A DNA stretch of 64,000 nucleotides from JBBPZK01 sp965219175. Its GTDB lineage: Bacteria > Actinomycetota > Rubrobacteria > Rubrobacterales > Rubrobacteraceae. Under the pieces are notes generated by a model, which ran no database searches, was not told where the DNA came from, and saw only the letters and a list, made by a program, of their open reading frames with translations. Location: NCBI GenBank assembly GCA_965219175.1, contig CBDCNI010000001.1, positions 1,364,001-1,428,000 on the forward strand, in the 5' to 3' direction. Shown here piece by piece: positions 8,361 through 17,059 of the stretch. Each line of letters begins with the position of its first letter. Within the stretch, counting starts at the first letter, position 1. The position numbers and the translations under genes were made by a program.

Positions 8361-9185
8361 GTGCTCGACTTTCTAGGAAAAATCTTCGGTCCTCTGACCA
8401 GCCTCATGGGCAATGTGCTCCAGGCCTTCCATTCCATCGGCGCTCCCTGGTGGCTTAGTATCATGCTGTTGACGGTCCTGGTGCGTGGTTTGCTTTTCCC
8501 GCTAACCGTCAAGCAGGTCAAGAACATGCGGGACATGCAGGAGTTAAAGCCGGATATGGATGAGATCCGGACCCGCTACAAAGACGACCGCCAGAAACAG
8601 CAGCAGGCGATGATGGACCTCTATAAGGAGCGGAACATCAACCCGATGGCGGGCTTCTTGCCGATCCTGATCCAGATGCCCGTGTTCATCATCATGTACC
8701 ACGTGATCCGGAACTTCGAGCAGACGGTCCAGAGCTTCTCGAGCGGCGGCCTGTTCTGGTTTCAGAACCTGACTCAGCACGACCCGTACTACATCCTCCC
8801 GATAATCTCGGCCTCCGTGCTCGTCGGGGCGCAGATGATAGCCTCGAAGAACATCAGCGGCTCCCAGAAGAACCTGATGCTCATGATGCCGATCGTATTC
8901 ACGGCGTTTATAGCAAGGTGGCCGGCTGGCCTGTTCGTCTACTGGGTCGCCTCCAACTCGTTTACGTTGGTACAGAATTACCTGATCTACCACCGAGGAC
9001 CCGGCAAGAACCCGCCGCCCACAACACAAGAGCCCGACAAACCTTCTGAAGAGGCGACCGCCACGGTAGCTGCTCCTCGCCCAAAGGAGAAAGCCGCCGC
9101 CACCGTCACCAAGCCCCAGCCGCCTTCACAGAAGACAGGCGGAAGCGGCGCCAACCGCAGGAAGAAAAAGAAGAAAAAGCGGTAG
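8361..9185 (+). CDS. yidC: YidC/Oxa1 family membrane protein insertase
   Basis: A 274-residue insertase of the short, actinobacterial type, without the large periplasmic domain of enterobacterial YidC. The conserved groove arginine is visible in LLTVLVRGLLFPLTVKQ (about residue 34), followed by the cytoplasmic coiled region (LKPDMDEIRTRYKDDRQ) and the NPMAGFLPILIQMPVFI helix that marks the family. Three to five membrane helices follow. The last 60 residues are a proline- and lysine-rich tail ending in RRKKKKKKR, which in this family contacts ribosomes. The start is GTG. It is not next to rpmH/rnpA/jag, so this may be an additional or relocated copy. Confidence 0.93.
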   Translation: MLDFLGKIFGPLTSLMGNVLQAFHSIGAPWWLSIMLLTVLVRGLLFPLTVKQVKNMRDMQELKPDMDEIRTRYKDDRQKQQQAMMDLYKERNINPMAGFLPILIQMPVFIIMYHVIRNFEQTVQSFSSGGLFWFQNLTQHDPYYILPIISASVLVGAQMIASKNISGSQKNLMLMMPIVFTAFIARWPAGLFVYWVASNSFTLVQNYLIYHRGPGKNPPPTTQEPDKPSEEATATVAAPRPKEKAAATVTKPQPPSQKTGGSGANRRKKKKKKR

Positions 9186-9218
9186 TAAGCTCCGTCGGGT
9201 CCCTCCTGGGCCACATTT

Positions 9219-10028
9219 TCACGTCGCACGGGCCTCGCCGTTGTCTGCCCGGCGGGCCTCGCGGATTCTGAGTATGAGCAGCACGAGGCTTATGAGGGCC
9301 ACCAGCAGGCTCAGGCCCTCTATGCTGAGGAACGCGCTGAAAGTTGCGCCGCGTAGGCTGTTGAAAGTGTCCCACAAGGCGTGCAGAACGACCGCCGTCA
9401 CAAACGCGACGATCACCTTGCGGTTGAAGGTGACATGTCCGGCGCGGAGCCTCTCGCGCCACAGGACGGCGCAGATCAAACCGGTCCAGGCCGCGTGTCC
9501 TGCGGGGGAGAGAAGCCCGCGGACGAGCAACACGCCGTCGAGGGCGCCCAGGTTGCCCTGCGATTTGAGCAGGGTGACGAACCCGTAGCCCATAGTTTCG
9601 AGGGCCGCGAAGCCCATCGCGGTCGAGACGCCCAGCACTATTCCCGCCGCCTCGGAGCGGTACTTGCCGAGGAAGTAGAAGATGAGCGGGAGGATGAGCT
9701 TGGCGCTCTCTTCGATCAGGCCGATGAGCAGTTTCGGCAGGAAACCCAGGGAGCGCGCCGTATCGTATTCCAGGGTCCCGGCGACCACCGTCCCGAGCAC
9801 GCCGCCCCACAGGAAACAGACCGCCAGCGGCGGCAGAGGCACGTCCCAGTTGGGCAGTCGCTCGTAGAGATAGGTAACGAAGGTGACCGGCACGAGGAAC
9901 GCGCCGAGCAGGATCACCGACGGGACGTAGTTGGGGTTGCCGGTCTGGACGAGCGTCCGTTCCACCAGGTAGAGCAGTACCAACCCGCTGACGAAGATCT
10001 GGAACCACTGTCGTTTTAAGAAACCCAT
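9219..10028 (-). CDS. PrsW family intramembrane metalloprotease
   Basis: A 269-residue protein with about eight membrane helices and the PrsW/Abi-type motifs: EESAK in IGLIEESAKLIL, the FAALETMGYG segment, and histidines in SPAGHAAWTG and LHALWDTFN. These residues are thought to coordinate zinc within the membrane. PrsW cleaves anti-sigma factors in Bacillus; the target here is unknown and no anti-sigma gene is adjacent. I chose the ATG at 10028 because it follows GGGGAG with 6-base spacing; a TTG 54 bases upstream is less convincing. It converges on yidC. Confidence 0.88.
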   Translation of the reverse strand: MGFLKRQWFQIFVSGLVLLYLVERTLVQTGNPNYVPSVILLGAFLVPVTFVTYLYERLPNWDVPLPPLAVCFLWGGVLGTVVAGTLEYDTARSLGFLPKLLIGLIEESAKLILPLIFYFLGKYRSEAAGIVLGVSTAMGFAALETMGYGFVTLLKSQGNLGALDGVLLVRGLLSPAGHAAWTGLICAVLWRERLRAGHVTFNRKVIVAFVTAVVLHALWDTFNSLRGATFSAFLSIEGLSLLVALISLVLLILRIREARRADNGEARAT

Positions 10029-10196
10029 CTTATACTCCCCGCTCCGGACCTCCAAACGCCGCTCGCCCTGGATGATAGTCAACTACTCCGGGGCTGACAA
10101 CCCCAGACCTTTCGGCGCCTCTGGGACCGGGCGCGGCCGGAGGCGTGCTGGTAGGATCAAAGCCTCGATATCGTACCGATTGAAAGAGGTGGCTCG

Positions 10197-11132
10197 ATGC
10201 GCACGGCAGTCGTAGACCCGGATTCTCCCAACCGTCTAAAACTCGGAGAGGTCGAAGACCCGTATCCGACTCCCTCCGAAACGCTAGTGCGGGTGGCGGC
10301 TATCTCCCTGAACCGTGGTGAGGTGCGCCGCTCGCAGGAGGCAGAGTCCGGGTTCCGGCCGGGTTGGGACCTCTCCGGGACCGTAGAAAAGGCCGCCGCC
10401 GACGGCTCCGGACCACCCGAAGGAACGCGCGTGGTCGGCTTCTTGCCTGCCGGGGCCTGGGCCGAACGGGTCGCTGTCCCGACGGACGCTCTTGCCGCCC
10501 TGCCGGATGGAGTATCTTTCGCCGACGCGGCGACCCTGCCGGTGGCGGGGCTCACGGCGCTGTACGCCCTGGAGAAGGGCGGTAACCTGCTCGGGCGTAC
10601 GGTACTCGTAACCGGCGCGTCGGGCGGGGCGGGGCACTTCGCGGTGCAGCTTGCCCGGATAGCCGGCGCGAAGGTCATCGGGCTGGTGCGCCGGGCGGAG
10701 CAGGAGTCGCTCATCCGGGAGGCTGGGGCGCACGAGGTCGCAATCGGCGAGGGAGCCTCCGCCGCCGAAGAATACGGTCCTTACCACCTGATCCTCGAAT
10801 CAGTCGGCGGGCGTGTGCTAGGCGAGTCGCTCTCCATGCTCGCGCCAGGTGGCACGTGTGTGACCTTCGGGGTGTCGGCCTCGCCGGAGACTACCTTCGA
10901 CATCCGGAGCTTCTTCGGGACCGGCGCCGCCACCCTCTACGGTTTCATCCTCTTCCACGAGGTCCTCGCGAACCCGGCCTCAGAAGGACTCGCGCGGCTC
11001 GCCGGACTCATAGCGGAGGGCAGGTTGAAGCCGCACATCGGTCTGGAAGCTTCCTGGGAGGAGATCGGGGATACCGCCGGCAAGCTGCTCGACCGCTCCT
11101 ACACCGGCAAAGCCGTGTTGCACCTCGAATAG
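10197..11132 (+). CDS. Zinc-independent MDR family NAD(P)H:quinone oxidoreductase
   Basis: A 311-residue medium-chain dehydrogenase/reductase. The GroES-like N-terminal domain runs to about residue 115 and lacks the structural-zinc cysteines; the Rossmann domain starts with VLVTGASGGAGHFAVQLA at about residue 138. The absence of zinc ligands and the TLPVAGLTALYAL stretch place it with quinone oxidoreductase-like enzymes that reduce quinones or enones with NADPH. It begins with ATG after an AAAGAGG ribosome site. The exact substrate is unknown. Confidence 0.85.
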   Translation: MRTAVVDPDSPNRLKLGEVEDPYPTPSETLVRVAAISLNRGEVRRSQEAESGFRPGWDLSGTVEKAAADGSGPPEGTRVVGFLPAGAWAERVAVPTDALAALPDGVSFADAATLPVAGLTALYALEKGGNLLGRTVLVTGASGGAGHFAVQLARIAGAKVIGLVRRAEQESLIREAGAHEVAIGEGASAAEEYGPYHLILESVGGRVLGESLSMLAPGGTCVTFGVSASPETTFDIRSFFGTGAATLYGFILFHEVLANPASEGLARLAGLIAEGRLKPHIGLEASWEEIGDTAGKLLDRSYTGKAVLHLE

Positions 11133-11329
11133 GAGCCGCCGACAGGACGCAATCTGATGGACTGACTGCGCCCTGGTACAGTGAAGCTCTTTGGCCTGGG
11201 GAAATTCGAGAAACGATAGTCGGTTGTAGGAGGCAAGATTCCACGGAATCATCACTCCGGCGCGTGGTCTCTGACTTTCCTGATGCGGCTCCCTGAAAGA
11301 AACAGAACCTTCGATCGGAGGAGAAAACA

Positions 11330-12397
11330 ATGTTTGACGGAGAATGGCGCACCGGGATGTTGCGCGAACGGGCCGCCGACTACGTGCGGGTCGCGCTCGA
11401 CGGCATCACCCGCGAGTATCCGCACATGCCCTACTTCGTCGCGACGGGACCGGGTCCATACCCATCCCACCGGGAGTTCCACCCCGCATTCTACGGCTGC
11501 TTCGACTGGCACTCGTGCGTCGAGATGCACTGGGTCGTGGTCCGTCTGCTCCGCCGCTTCCCAGACGCCATCCCCCAAGGCCTCGCCGATGAAGCCCGCG
11601 CCACCCTCGACGGACTGCTGACGGAAGAGAACATAGCGACGGAGACCGAATTCTTCGAGGACCCGAGCCACCGCACTTTAGAGCGTCCCTACGGCTGGGG
11701 TTGGCTCCTGACGCTCCACCACGAGCTCGCGACCTGGGACGACCCGGACGGCCGAAGATGGGGGAAGGCGCTGGAACCACTGGCCGACCTCTTGGCCGCC
11801 AACATAGTCGGCTGGCTACCCAAACTGACGTATCCGCAGCGGGTCGGCGTCCACCCGAATACCGCGTTCGGCCTCTCGCGCTCCTACGACCATGCGAAGC
11901 TGCAAGCCAAAAGTGGCGACGACTCCTTGCTCGCCGCGATCCACGAGGCGACCGCCCGCTGGTTCGCGGGCGACGAAGATTACCCGGCTCGCTATGAGCC
12001 TTCCGGGTCGGACTTCCTCTCCGCCGCCCTCTCCGAAGCCGAGCTGATGTCCAGAGTCCTGGAGCCTTCGGAGTTTCCAGGTTGGCTGGAGCGGTTCCTA
12101 CCCGGTATCGCCGGAGGCATGCCCGAGAGCCTCCTCCAGCCGGTCACGGTCTCGGACCCGACGGATGGTCACATCGCCCACCTCCACGGCCTGAACCTCA
12201 GCCGCGCCTGGGCTTTCATCGCCCTCGCCACCCGTCTCCCCAAAGACGACTCCCGGACCCAACCTTTGCTCGCCGCCGCCGAACGCCACGCGGACGCCTC
12301 GTTGCCGCACGTCGTCGGCAGCGACTACATGGTCGAACACTGGCTCGCAGCCTACGCGACGCTCCTGTTGAGTGAGGAGGACGCCAGCGCCTCCTAG
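11330..12397 (+). CDS. DUF2891 family protein
   Basis: A 355-residue soluble protein of the DUF2891 family, recognisable by HPAFYGCFDWHSCVEMHW (about residues 46-63), YGWGWLLTLHHEL, and VGVHPNTAFGLSRSYDHA. The repeated helical pattern and conserved His, Asp and Trp residues suggest an alpha/alpha-barrel like that of some carbohydrate-active enzymes, but no activity is established to my knowledge. The ATG follows an ideal GGAGGAG ribosome site. The stop overlaps the stop of the convergent NUDIX gene by 4 bases. Confidence 0.85.
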   Translation: MFDGEWRTGMLRERAADYVRVALDGITREYPHMPYFVATGPGPYPSHREFHPAFYGCFDWHSCVEMHWVVVRLLRRFPDAIPQGLADEARATLDGLLTEENIATETEFFEDPSHRTLERPYGWGWLLTLHHELATWDDPDGRRWGKALEPLADLLAANIVGWLPKLTYPQRVGVHPNTAFGLSRSYDHAKLQAKSGDDSLLAAIHEATARWFAGDEDYPARYEPSGSDFLSAALSEAELMSRVLEPSEFPGWLERFLPGIAGGMPESLLQPVTVSDPTDGHIAHLHGLNLSRAWAFIALATRLPKDDSRTQPLLAAAERHADASLPHVVGSDYMVEHWLAAYATLLLSEEDASAS

Positions 12398-13038
12398 TCG
12401 AAGTCTGCCGACAGTTCCGGGTGTCGGTGGTGCTCGAAGAGACGAGCTATCTGGTCCCGCGTCACCCGAGAAGTAGAGAGTTCCGGAACTTCTGTTTCGA
12501 CGAAGAAAGTAGCCTCCTCCGTGTCTGTCTCCCCTGAGGGAAAATTGTCCAGAAGCTCGCAGAGGAAGACCAGCTTGTAGACGTGGTAGGGGATGGGCGG
12601 GTGGCCGTGCCGGTCGCGGTCGTAGGCGGCGAGTAGTTTCACGGCCCGCACTTCGTAGCCGGATTCTTCGTACACTTCCCGGACGGTAGCCTCGGCGGGG
12701 GATTCACCTACGTCCGCCCATCCTCCCGGTAGCGACCAACCGCTGTCGGCCAACTCCTTGACGAGGAGTATCTCGTCCCCCCGGAAGACCGCCGCCCGAA
12801 CGTCTACTTTCGGGGTCGCGGGTCCCGTTTCGAGTTCCAAAAGCTCGCGGGCTTCCTCTATGTTCCCTTGCGAGTGTGCGGCCAAGATCTCGGCGGCGAC
12901 GTCGCGCAGCATTTCGTAACGGCCGAGGTCGTAGGTGTCTTCGGAGTAGGTGAGGCCGTCCTGGGCGATTGCCTGGAGGCGTTGGATCCAGCCGAGCCAC
13001 TTGTCTTCGGTAGAATCCTCGCCGAAATCCGGTATCAA
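12394..13038 (-). CDS. NUDIX hydrolase with N-terminal helical domain
   Basis: A 214-residue protein. Residues 1-70 match the helical N-terminal domain found in NUDIX proteins of the ADP-ribose/nucleoside-diphosphate class (KWLGWIQRLQAIAQDGLTYS). The catalytic Nudix box is intact at GGWADVGESPAEATVREVYEES (starting about residue 109, read as two halves around ESPAEA), with the REVYEE core. It hydrolyses a nucleoside diphosphate linked to another group and needs a divalent cation. It overlaps the TetR gene upstream by 4 bases (ATGA type), so the pair is one operon. Confidence 0.88.
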   Translation of the reverse strand: MIPDFGEDSTEDKWLGWIQRLQAIAQDGLTYSEDTYDLGRYEMLRDVAAEILAAHSQGNIEEARELLELETGPATPKVDVRAAVFRGDEILLVKELADSGWSLPGGWADVGESPAEATVREVYEESGYEVRAVKLLAAYDRDRHGHPPIPYHVYKLVFLCELLDNFPSGETDTEEATFFVETEVPELSTSRVTRDQIARLFEHHRHPELSADFD

Positions 13039-13685
13039 GATGGGACCAGCGAGCGGAGACCGGCGCTGATACGTTTGGGCGACAGACCCTGTACCCGGCG
13101 CTGGTGGTAGTAGAGTTCTATGTCCAGCGGCGCGAGCAGCGCGGCGGCGAGATATTCGAGGTCGAGGGTGTTATCTAACTCACCGTTTCGGGACGCTTCT
13201 CTTAGCAGGCTGAGGACGGTCCAGCGGAGCCAGTCCTGGGCGGGGTGGGAGAATCGGGCGAGGCGGTTGGGTCCGCAGAGGGTCTCGTGCCCGCCGTAGA
13301 GAAGCTCCAGATTCTCGTCGGTAAACCGCACTAGCGTGTCCAGGAAAAGGTCCAACTTTTCGAGCGGCTTCATGCCAGTGTCTCCGAGTATTTCGAGTGT
13401 CTTTTTCTGGAACTTACGGGTCGGCTCGTCCAGCAAAGCCTGGCACAATACGCCCTTGTTCGGGAATCGCCGGTAGAGGGTGCCCTTGCCGACGCCGCTT
13501 TCGCGGGCTATCTCCTCCATCGTTACGTGGGTGACGCCCTCTTCCTCGAACAAGGCTCGGGACGTTTCGACGATCTTGTGTCGGTTACGCGCCGCGTCCC
13601 TACGCTCGCCCTCTTGAGATGACGGCCGCCCGAGGTGATCCAAAAACCACCCACTCTTACTCTCGACTTGTTCCACCCGCTCCAA
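13035..13685 (-). CDS. TetR/AcrR family transcriptional regulator
   Basis: A 216-residue regulator. The helix-turn-helix occupies about residues 30-75: RNRHKIVETSRALFEEEGVTHVTM followed by EIARESGVGKGTLYRRFPNKG, the classical TetR pattern. The C-terminal ligand domain is generic, so the effector is unknown. It is divergent from wrbA, and a perfect 8-4-8 palindrome lies between them, making self- and wrbA-repression likely. It shares an operon with the NUDIX hydrolase. Confidence 0.9.
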   Translation of the reverse strand: MERVEQVESKSGWFLDHLGRPSSQEGERRDAARNRHKIVETSRALFEEEGVTHVTMEEIARESGVGKGTLYRRFPNKGVLCQALLDEPTRKFQKKTLEILGDTGMKPLEKLDLFLDTLVRFTDENLELLYGGHETLCGPNRLARFSHPAQDWLRWTVLSLLREASRNGELDNTLDLEYLAAALLAPLDIELYYHQRRVQGLSPKRISAGLRSLVPS

Positions 13686-13698
13686 AAGCGCCTCCTGC

Positions 13699-13756
13699 TT
13701 GACAGGATCAGTCTATCGCGTTAACCTCTACTTTTAAAGCGGACGCGAGTCCGCTT
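13699..13756 (+). promoter_or_regulatory. wrbA promoter with TetR-type palindromic operator
   Basis: TTGACA at 13699-13704 and TAACCT at 13722-13727 are 17 bases apart and form a good sigma-A promoter pointing at wrbA. Directly downstream, at 13737-13756, is a perfect palindrome AAGCGGAC-GCGA-GTCCGCTT. Its position over the expected start of transcription, in the intergenic region of a TetR gene and its neighbour, is what a TetR operator looks like. Confidence 0.6.
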
Positions 13757-13778
13757 AAAGCTACGGAAGGAGCATAGA

Positions 13779-14381
13779 GTGGCGAAGGTAGCGGTGATCT
13801 ACTACAGCGCGACGGGTAATGTGTACAAATTGGGGCGTGCCGTCGAAGAGGGTGCGAAGGAGGCTGGAGCGGAGGTACGGTTCCTCAAGGTGCATGAGTT
13901 GGCGCCGGAGGAAGCTATAAAGAGCAATCAGGGTTGGTACGATCACTCCCTGGAGACCCAGGACGTGCCGGAGGCTTCGCTGGACGACCTGGAGTGGGCC
14001 GACGCCTATATATTCGGGACGCCGACGCGGTTCGGGAACGTCTCGGCGCAGCTAAAGCAGTTTATTGATACGGCGGGCGGGTTGTGGTTCCAGGGCAAGC
14101 TGGCCGACAAGGTCGTCGGCGGGTTTACCAGCGCCTCGACTTTACATGGTGGACAGGAGTCTACGCTGCTCTCGATGTACAACGTGTTCATGCACTGGGG
14201 TTCGATCATCGTCCCGACCGGCTACACCGACGACTCTATCTTCGCGGGCGGCGGCAATCCCTACGGCGCGAGCAGCACCGGCTCCGAGGATGGGCCGACG
14301 GAAGAAGAGCTGGCGGTCGCCAGGTTCCAGGGACGCCGGATCGCCGAGAAGGCGGAGGTATTCGCCGCAAGCCGGGTGTAG
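13779..14381 (+). CDS. wrbA: NAD(P)H:quinone oxidoreductase, WrbA family
   Basis: A 200-residue flavodoxin-like FMN protein that reduces quinones by two electrons. The FMN-phosphate loop is YYSATGNVYKLG (residues 7-18); the family segments GTPTRFGNVSAQLKQFID, ASTLHGGQESTLLSM and HWGSIIVPTGYTD are all present. The GTG start follows GGAAGGAG by 7 bases. It heads a plus-strand string with an iron-type dehydrogenase, a HAD phosphatase and an S66 peptidase, and is probably controlled by the divergent TetR regulator. Confidence 0.93.
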   Translation: MAKVAVIYYSATGNVYKLGRAVEEGAKEAGAEVRFLKVHELAPEEAIKSNQGWYDHSLETQDVPEASLDDLEWADAYIFGTPTRFGNVSAQLKQFIDTAGGLWFQGKLADKVVGGFTSASTLHGGQESTLLSMYNVFMHWGSIIVPTGYTDDSIFAGGGNPYGASSTGSEDGPTEEELAVARFQGRRIAEKAEVFAASRV

Positions 14382-14390
14382 ACTGGAAGC

Positions 14391-15413
14391 GTGGAACCCG
14401 GAACACACACTTTCCTGCCGACCGAGAGGGTACACTTCGGGGCCGGCAGTTTAGAGAAGATAGAAGAGGAGGCCCGGTCTCATGATCGGGCCTTCGTCGT
14501 CGCGAGTCGCACCCTCTACAAAAAGACGGACCTCGTCCGGCGCGTCGAAGATATGCTCGGCGGCAAACATGCCGGGACCTTTACCGGCATGGGTCAGCAC
14601 ACACCGGGAAGCGCCGTGGAGGAAGCGGCGGGAGAGGCTCGGGACGCGGACTTGCTCGTCAGCGTGGGTGGCGGTAGCGTTATAGACGGCACGAAGGCCG
14701 TCGCCAGGCAGCTCGGTTATCCGGCGCAACTCGCCGTGCCGACGACCTTATCCGGGGCGGAGTGGGCGCACCGCGTCGGGGTTACGGACGAGGCGGCGGG
14801 ACAGAAAGGCGGCTTTGCGGATGCGCGGGCCGTCCCGCCGGTCGTTGTGCTCGACCCCGAGGCTACGGTATTTACGCCGGAGGAGTTGTGGCTCTCGACC
14901 GGGATACGGGCGCTGGACCACGCGATAGAAGGGTTCCTGTTCGGTGGTCCGCACCCGATCACCGATGTAACCGGCCTCGAAGGCGCCAGACGTCTCGTGC
15001 GCGACCTGCCACACTCCAAGCGCGAGCCGGGAAACGTACAACTGCGGCTGGAGTTGCAGATCTCCGCCTGGCTCGCCTATTTCGGGCCGTTCAACACCCC
15101 GATGGGACTCTCGCACGGTTTGGGGCGTAGGATCGGGGCGAGCTATAACGTCCCGCACGGCGTAACCTCCTGCATCACCCTCGCGCCGACCCTGGAAGTT
15201 GCGCGAAAGGACATACCCGACGAGCGCTGGGCTGCGTTGGCCGAAGCCCTCGGAGGTGAACCCGCCGGGGCTGTGGCGGCGCTGGTCAGGGAACTCGGTC
15301 TGCCGGATAGTCTGCAAGAGGTCGGGGTTCCGCGAGAAGACCTGGAAGACATAGCGGCGGAGTACGGAGACCGGGCGCAGGATGCCCTGGAGATCTTGAA
15401 AGCCGCCTACTGA
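14391..15413 (+). CDS. Iron-containing alcohol dehydrogenase family, maleylacetate reductase-like
   Basis: A 340-residue group III dehydrogenase. The nucleotide-binding GGGSVIDGTKAVA motif is at about residue 85, and PTTLSGAEWAHRVGVTD follows. In the metal-site region, the usual aspartate of the GxDALxHAIE motif is replaced (GIRALDHAIEG), while GLSHGLGRRIG and NVPHG keep the histidines. This pattern, and the 340-residue length, are closer to maleylacetate reductases, which need no metal, than to iron alcohol dehydrogenases. GTG start, 9 bases after the wrbA stop. The aromatic-degradation link is an inference. Confidence 0.85.
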   Translation: MEPGTHTFLPTERVHFGAGSLEKIEEEARSHDRAFVVASRTLYKKTDLVRRVEDMLGGKHAGTFTGMGQHTPGSAVEEAAGEARDADLLVSVGGGSVIDGTKAVARQLGYPAQLAVPTTLSGAEWAHRVGVTDEAAGQKGGFADARAVPPVVVLDPEATVFTPEELWLSTGIRALDHAIEGFLFGGPHPITDVTGLEGARRLVRDLPHSKREPGNVQLRLELQISAWLAYFGPFNTPMGLSHGLGRRIGASYNVPHGVTSCITLAPTLEVARKDIPDERWAALAEALGGEPAGAVAALVRELGLPDSLQEVGVPREDLEDIAAEYGDRAQDALEILKAAY

Positions 15414-15422
15414 TATGGTCCT

Positions 15423-16082
15423 TTGAACGAACGCTTCCGGCTCGTCATCTTCGACTGTGACGGCGTCCTCGTTGATACGGAGCGGATCTCGATCGGGGTG
15501 GACGCTTTCGTGCTCGCGGAGCTTGGCTGGCCGATGAGCGAGGCCGAGGTGGTCGAGCGCTTCGTGGGCCGGCCGGCCAGTTACATGGCCGAGCAGATCG
15601 AGGCGCACCTGGGTCGCACCCTTCCGAAAAATTGGGAACAGCAATTCGAGCACCTCTACCGGGAAGTCTTCGAGTCTGAACTAATACCTGTGGGCGGTAT
15701 CGTCGAGGCTCTCGACCGGATAGAGGCTGCCGGATTACCCACCTGCGTCGCCTCCAGCGGCACCCACGAGAGGATGCGCCACACCCTCGGGCTCACCGGA
15801 CTCTACAGTCGCTTCGAGGGGCGCATCTTCAGCGCCGATGAGGTGGAGGCCGGCAAGCCCGCCCCCGACGTCTTCCTTCACGCAGCCGAACTCATGGGTG
15901 TGGAACCAGCCGCGTGCGCGGTGGTCGAGGATAGCTTCTACGGCGTCGAAGCGGCTCGCGCGGCAGGCATGAGCGCCTTCGGCTACGCTGGAGGCGTGAC
16001 CCCGGTCCACCGGCTGGAGGGTACGGGAACCGTGGTGTTCTACGACATGTGCGAGTTGCCGGGGCTTCTGTGCGCGACGTAA
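15423..16082 (+). CDS. HAD superfamily hydrolase (beta-phosphoglucomutase/phosphatase-like)
   Basis: A 219-residue haloacid dehalogenase-fold protein. Motif I is FDCDGVLVDTE (residues 9-19), with the nucleophile and acid/base aspartates; motif II is the VASSGTHERM segment; motif III lysine is in GKPAPDVFLHAA; motif IV is VVEDSFYGVEAA. The helical cap inserted after motif I is that of subfamily IA, which includes sugar-phosphate phosphatases and beta-phosphoglucomutase. TTG start 9 bases after the previous stop. The substrate is unknown. Confidence 0.9.
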   Translation: MNERFRLVIFDCDGVLVDTERISIGVDAFVLAELGWPMSEAEVVERFVGRPASYMAEQIEAHLGRTLPKNWEQQFEHLYREVFESELIPVGGIVEALDRIEAAGLPTCVASSGTHERMRHTLGLTGLYSRFEGRIFSADEVEAGKPAPDVFLHAAELMGVEPAACAVVEDSFYGVEAARAAGMSAFGYAGGVTPVHRLEGTGTVVFYDMCELPGLLCAT

Positions 16083-17059
16083 TATTCCCTCCGAAACTGG
16101 CGCGGGGCGACGAGATCCGGGTCGTTTCTCCGGCGACGAGCCTGGCTTTTATCCCCGAAGAGCAGAGGACTATTTCCGTGGAGCATCTGGGCGGGCTCGG
16201 GTTGGAGTGCTCCTTCTCGGAGAACGCGGAGGTCAGAGACGAGTTCGAGTCATCGCCGGTCGCGGCGCGCGTCTCCGACTTGCACGCGGCCTTCTCCGAC
16301 CCGAATGTCAAAGGACTACTGACGACCCTCGGCGGGTACAACAGCAACCAGCTTCTCGGCCACCTCGACTACGACTTGATCCGTGAAAACCCCAAAGTCT
16401 TGTGCGGCTACTCTGACATCATGGCCCTCGCGACGGCGATACACTCCCGAACCGGCCTGGTCACTTACTACGGCCCGCACTTCACCGCGTTCGCCATGCA
16501 GCGTGGGGTCGAATACACCGTGAAAAACTTCGAGCGGTGCGTGATGAACGAAGCTCCTTTCGAGGTCGAACCGGCCGACCACTGGAGCGACGACGCCTGG
16601 TACTCTGACCAGGACGACCGCGAGTTCGTACCCAACCCCGGCTACAGAATCATCAACGAAGGTTCGGCGGAAGGCAGCTTGCTCGGGGGACATCTCGGGA
16701 CGCTCTGCCTGCTTTTCGGAACCTCGTTCATGCCGGACCTGGACGGTAAAATACTGCTGCTCGAGTGCGACGATGAGACCCAGCCACTCCACTTCGACAG
16801 GCAGCTACAGTCGCTCATCCACCAGCCCGGCTTCGAGGGCGTGCGAGGAATAGTGTTTGGCAGGTTCCAGAAAGCCTCGAACATGGCCCCCGAAACGCTG
16901 GAGACCATCCTCAGGAGCAAGCGAGAGTTGGACGGTATTCTGGTCGTCGCGGATGCTAGTTTCGGACACACCACACCGCAGTTTACGTTCCCGATCGGGG
17001 GTTACGGCCGGCTGGAGGCGGTTGGCGAGTCTGTTCGTCTCGCTGTAGAGGAGCACTAG
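16070..17059 (+). CDS. S66 family peptidase (LD-carboxypeptidase/MccF-like)
   Basis: A serine peptidase of family S66. The nucleophile elbow is GYSDI (LCGYSDIMALATAI), the acid is in LLLECDDETQPLHFDRQL, and the histidine is in ASFGHTTPQFTFPIGG, forming the Ser-Glu-His triad. The long middle part and the acidic loop resemble MccF, which cleaves aminoacyl-nucleotide antibiotics, more than the cell-wall LD-carboxypeptidase LdcA. I chose the GTG at 16070, which overlaps the HAD gene by 13 bases; a GTG at 16049 in the same frame is possible but has no ribosome site. It converges on the antiporter gene. Confidence 0.85.
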   Translation: MRDVIFPPKLARGDEIRVVSPATSLAFIPEEQRTISVEHLGGLGLECSFSENAEVRDEFESSPVAARVSDLHAAFSDPNVKGLLTTLGGYNSNQLLGHLDYDLIRENPKVLCGYSDIMALATAIHSRTGLVTYYGPHFTAFAMQRGVEYTVKNFERCVMNEAPFEVEPADHWSDDAWYSDQDDREFVPNPGYRIINEGSAEGSLLGGHLGTLCLLFGTSFMPDLDGKILLLECDDETQPLHFDRQLQSLIHQPGFEGVRGIVFGRFQKASNMAPETLETILRSKRELDGILVVADASFGHTTPQFTFPIGGYGRLEAVGESVRLAVEEH

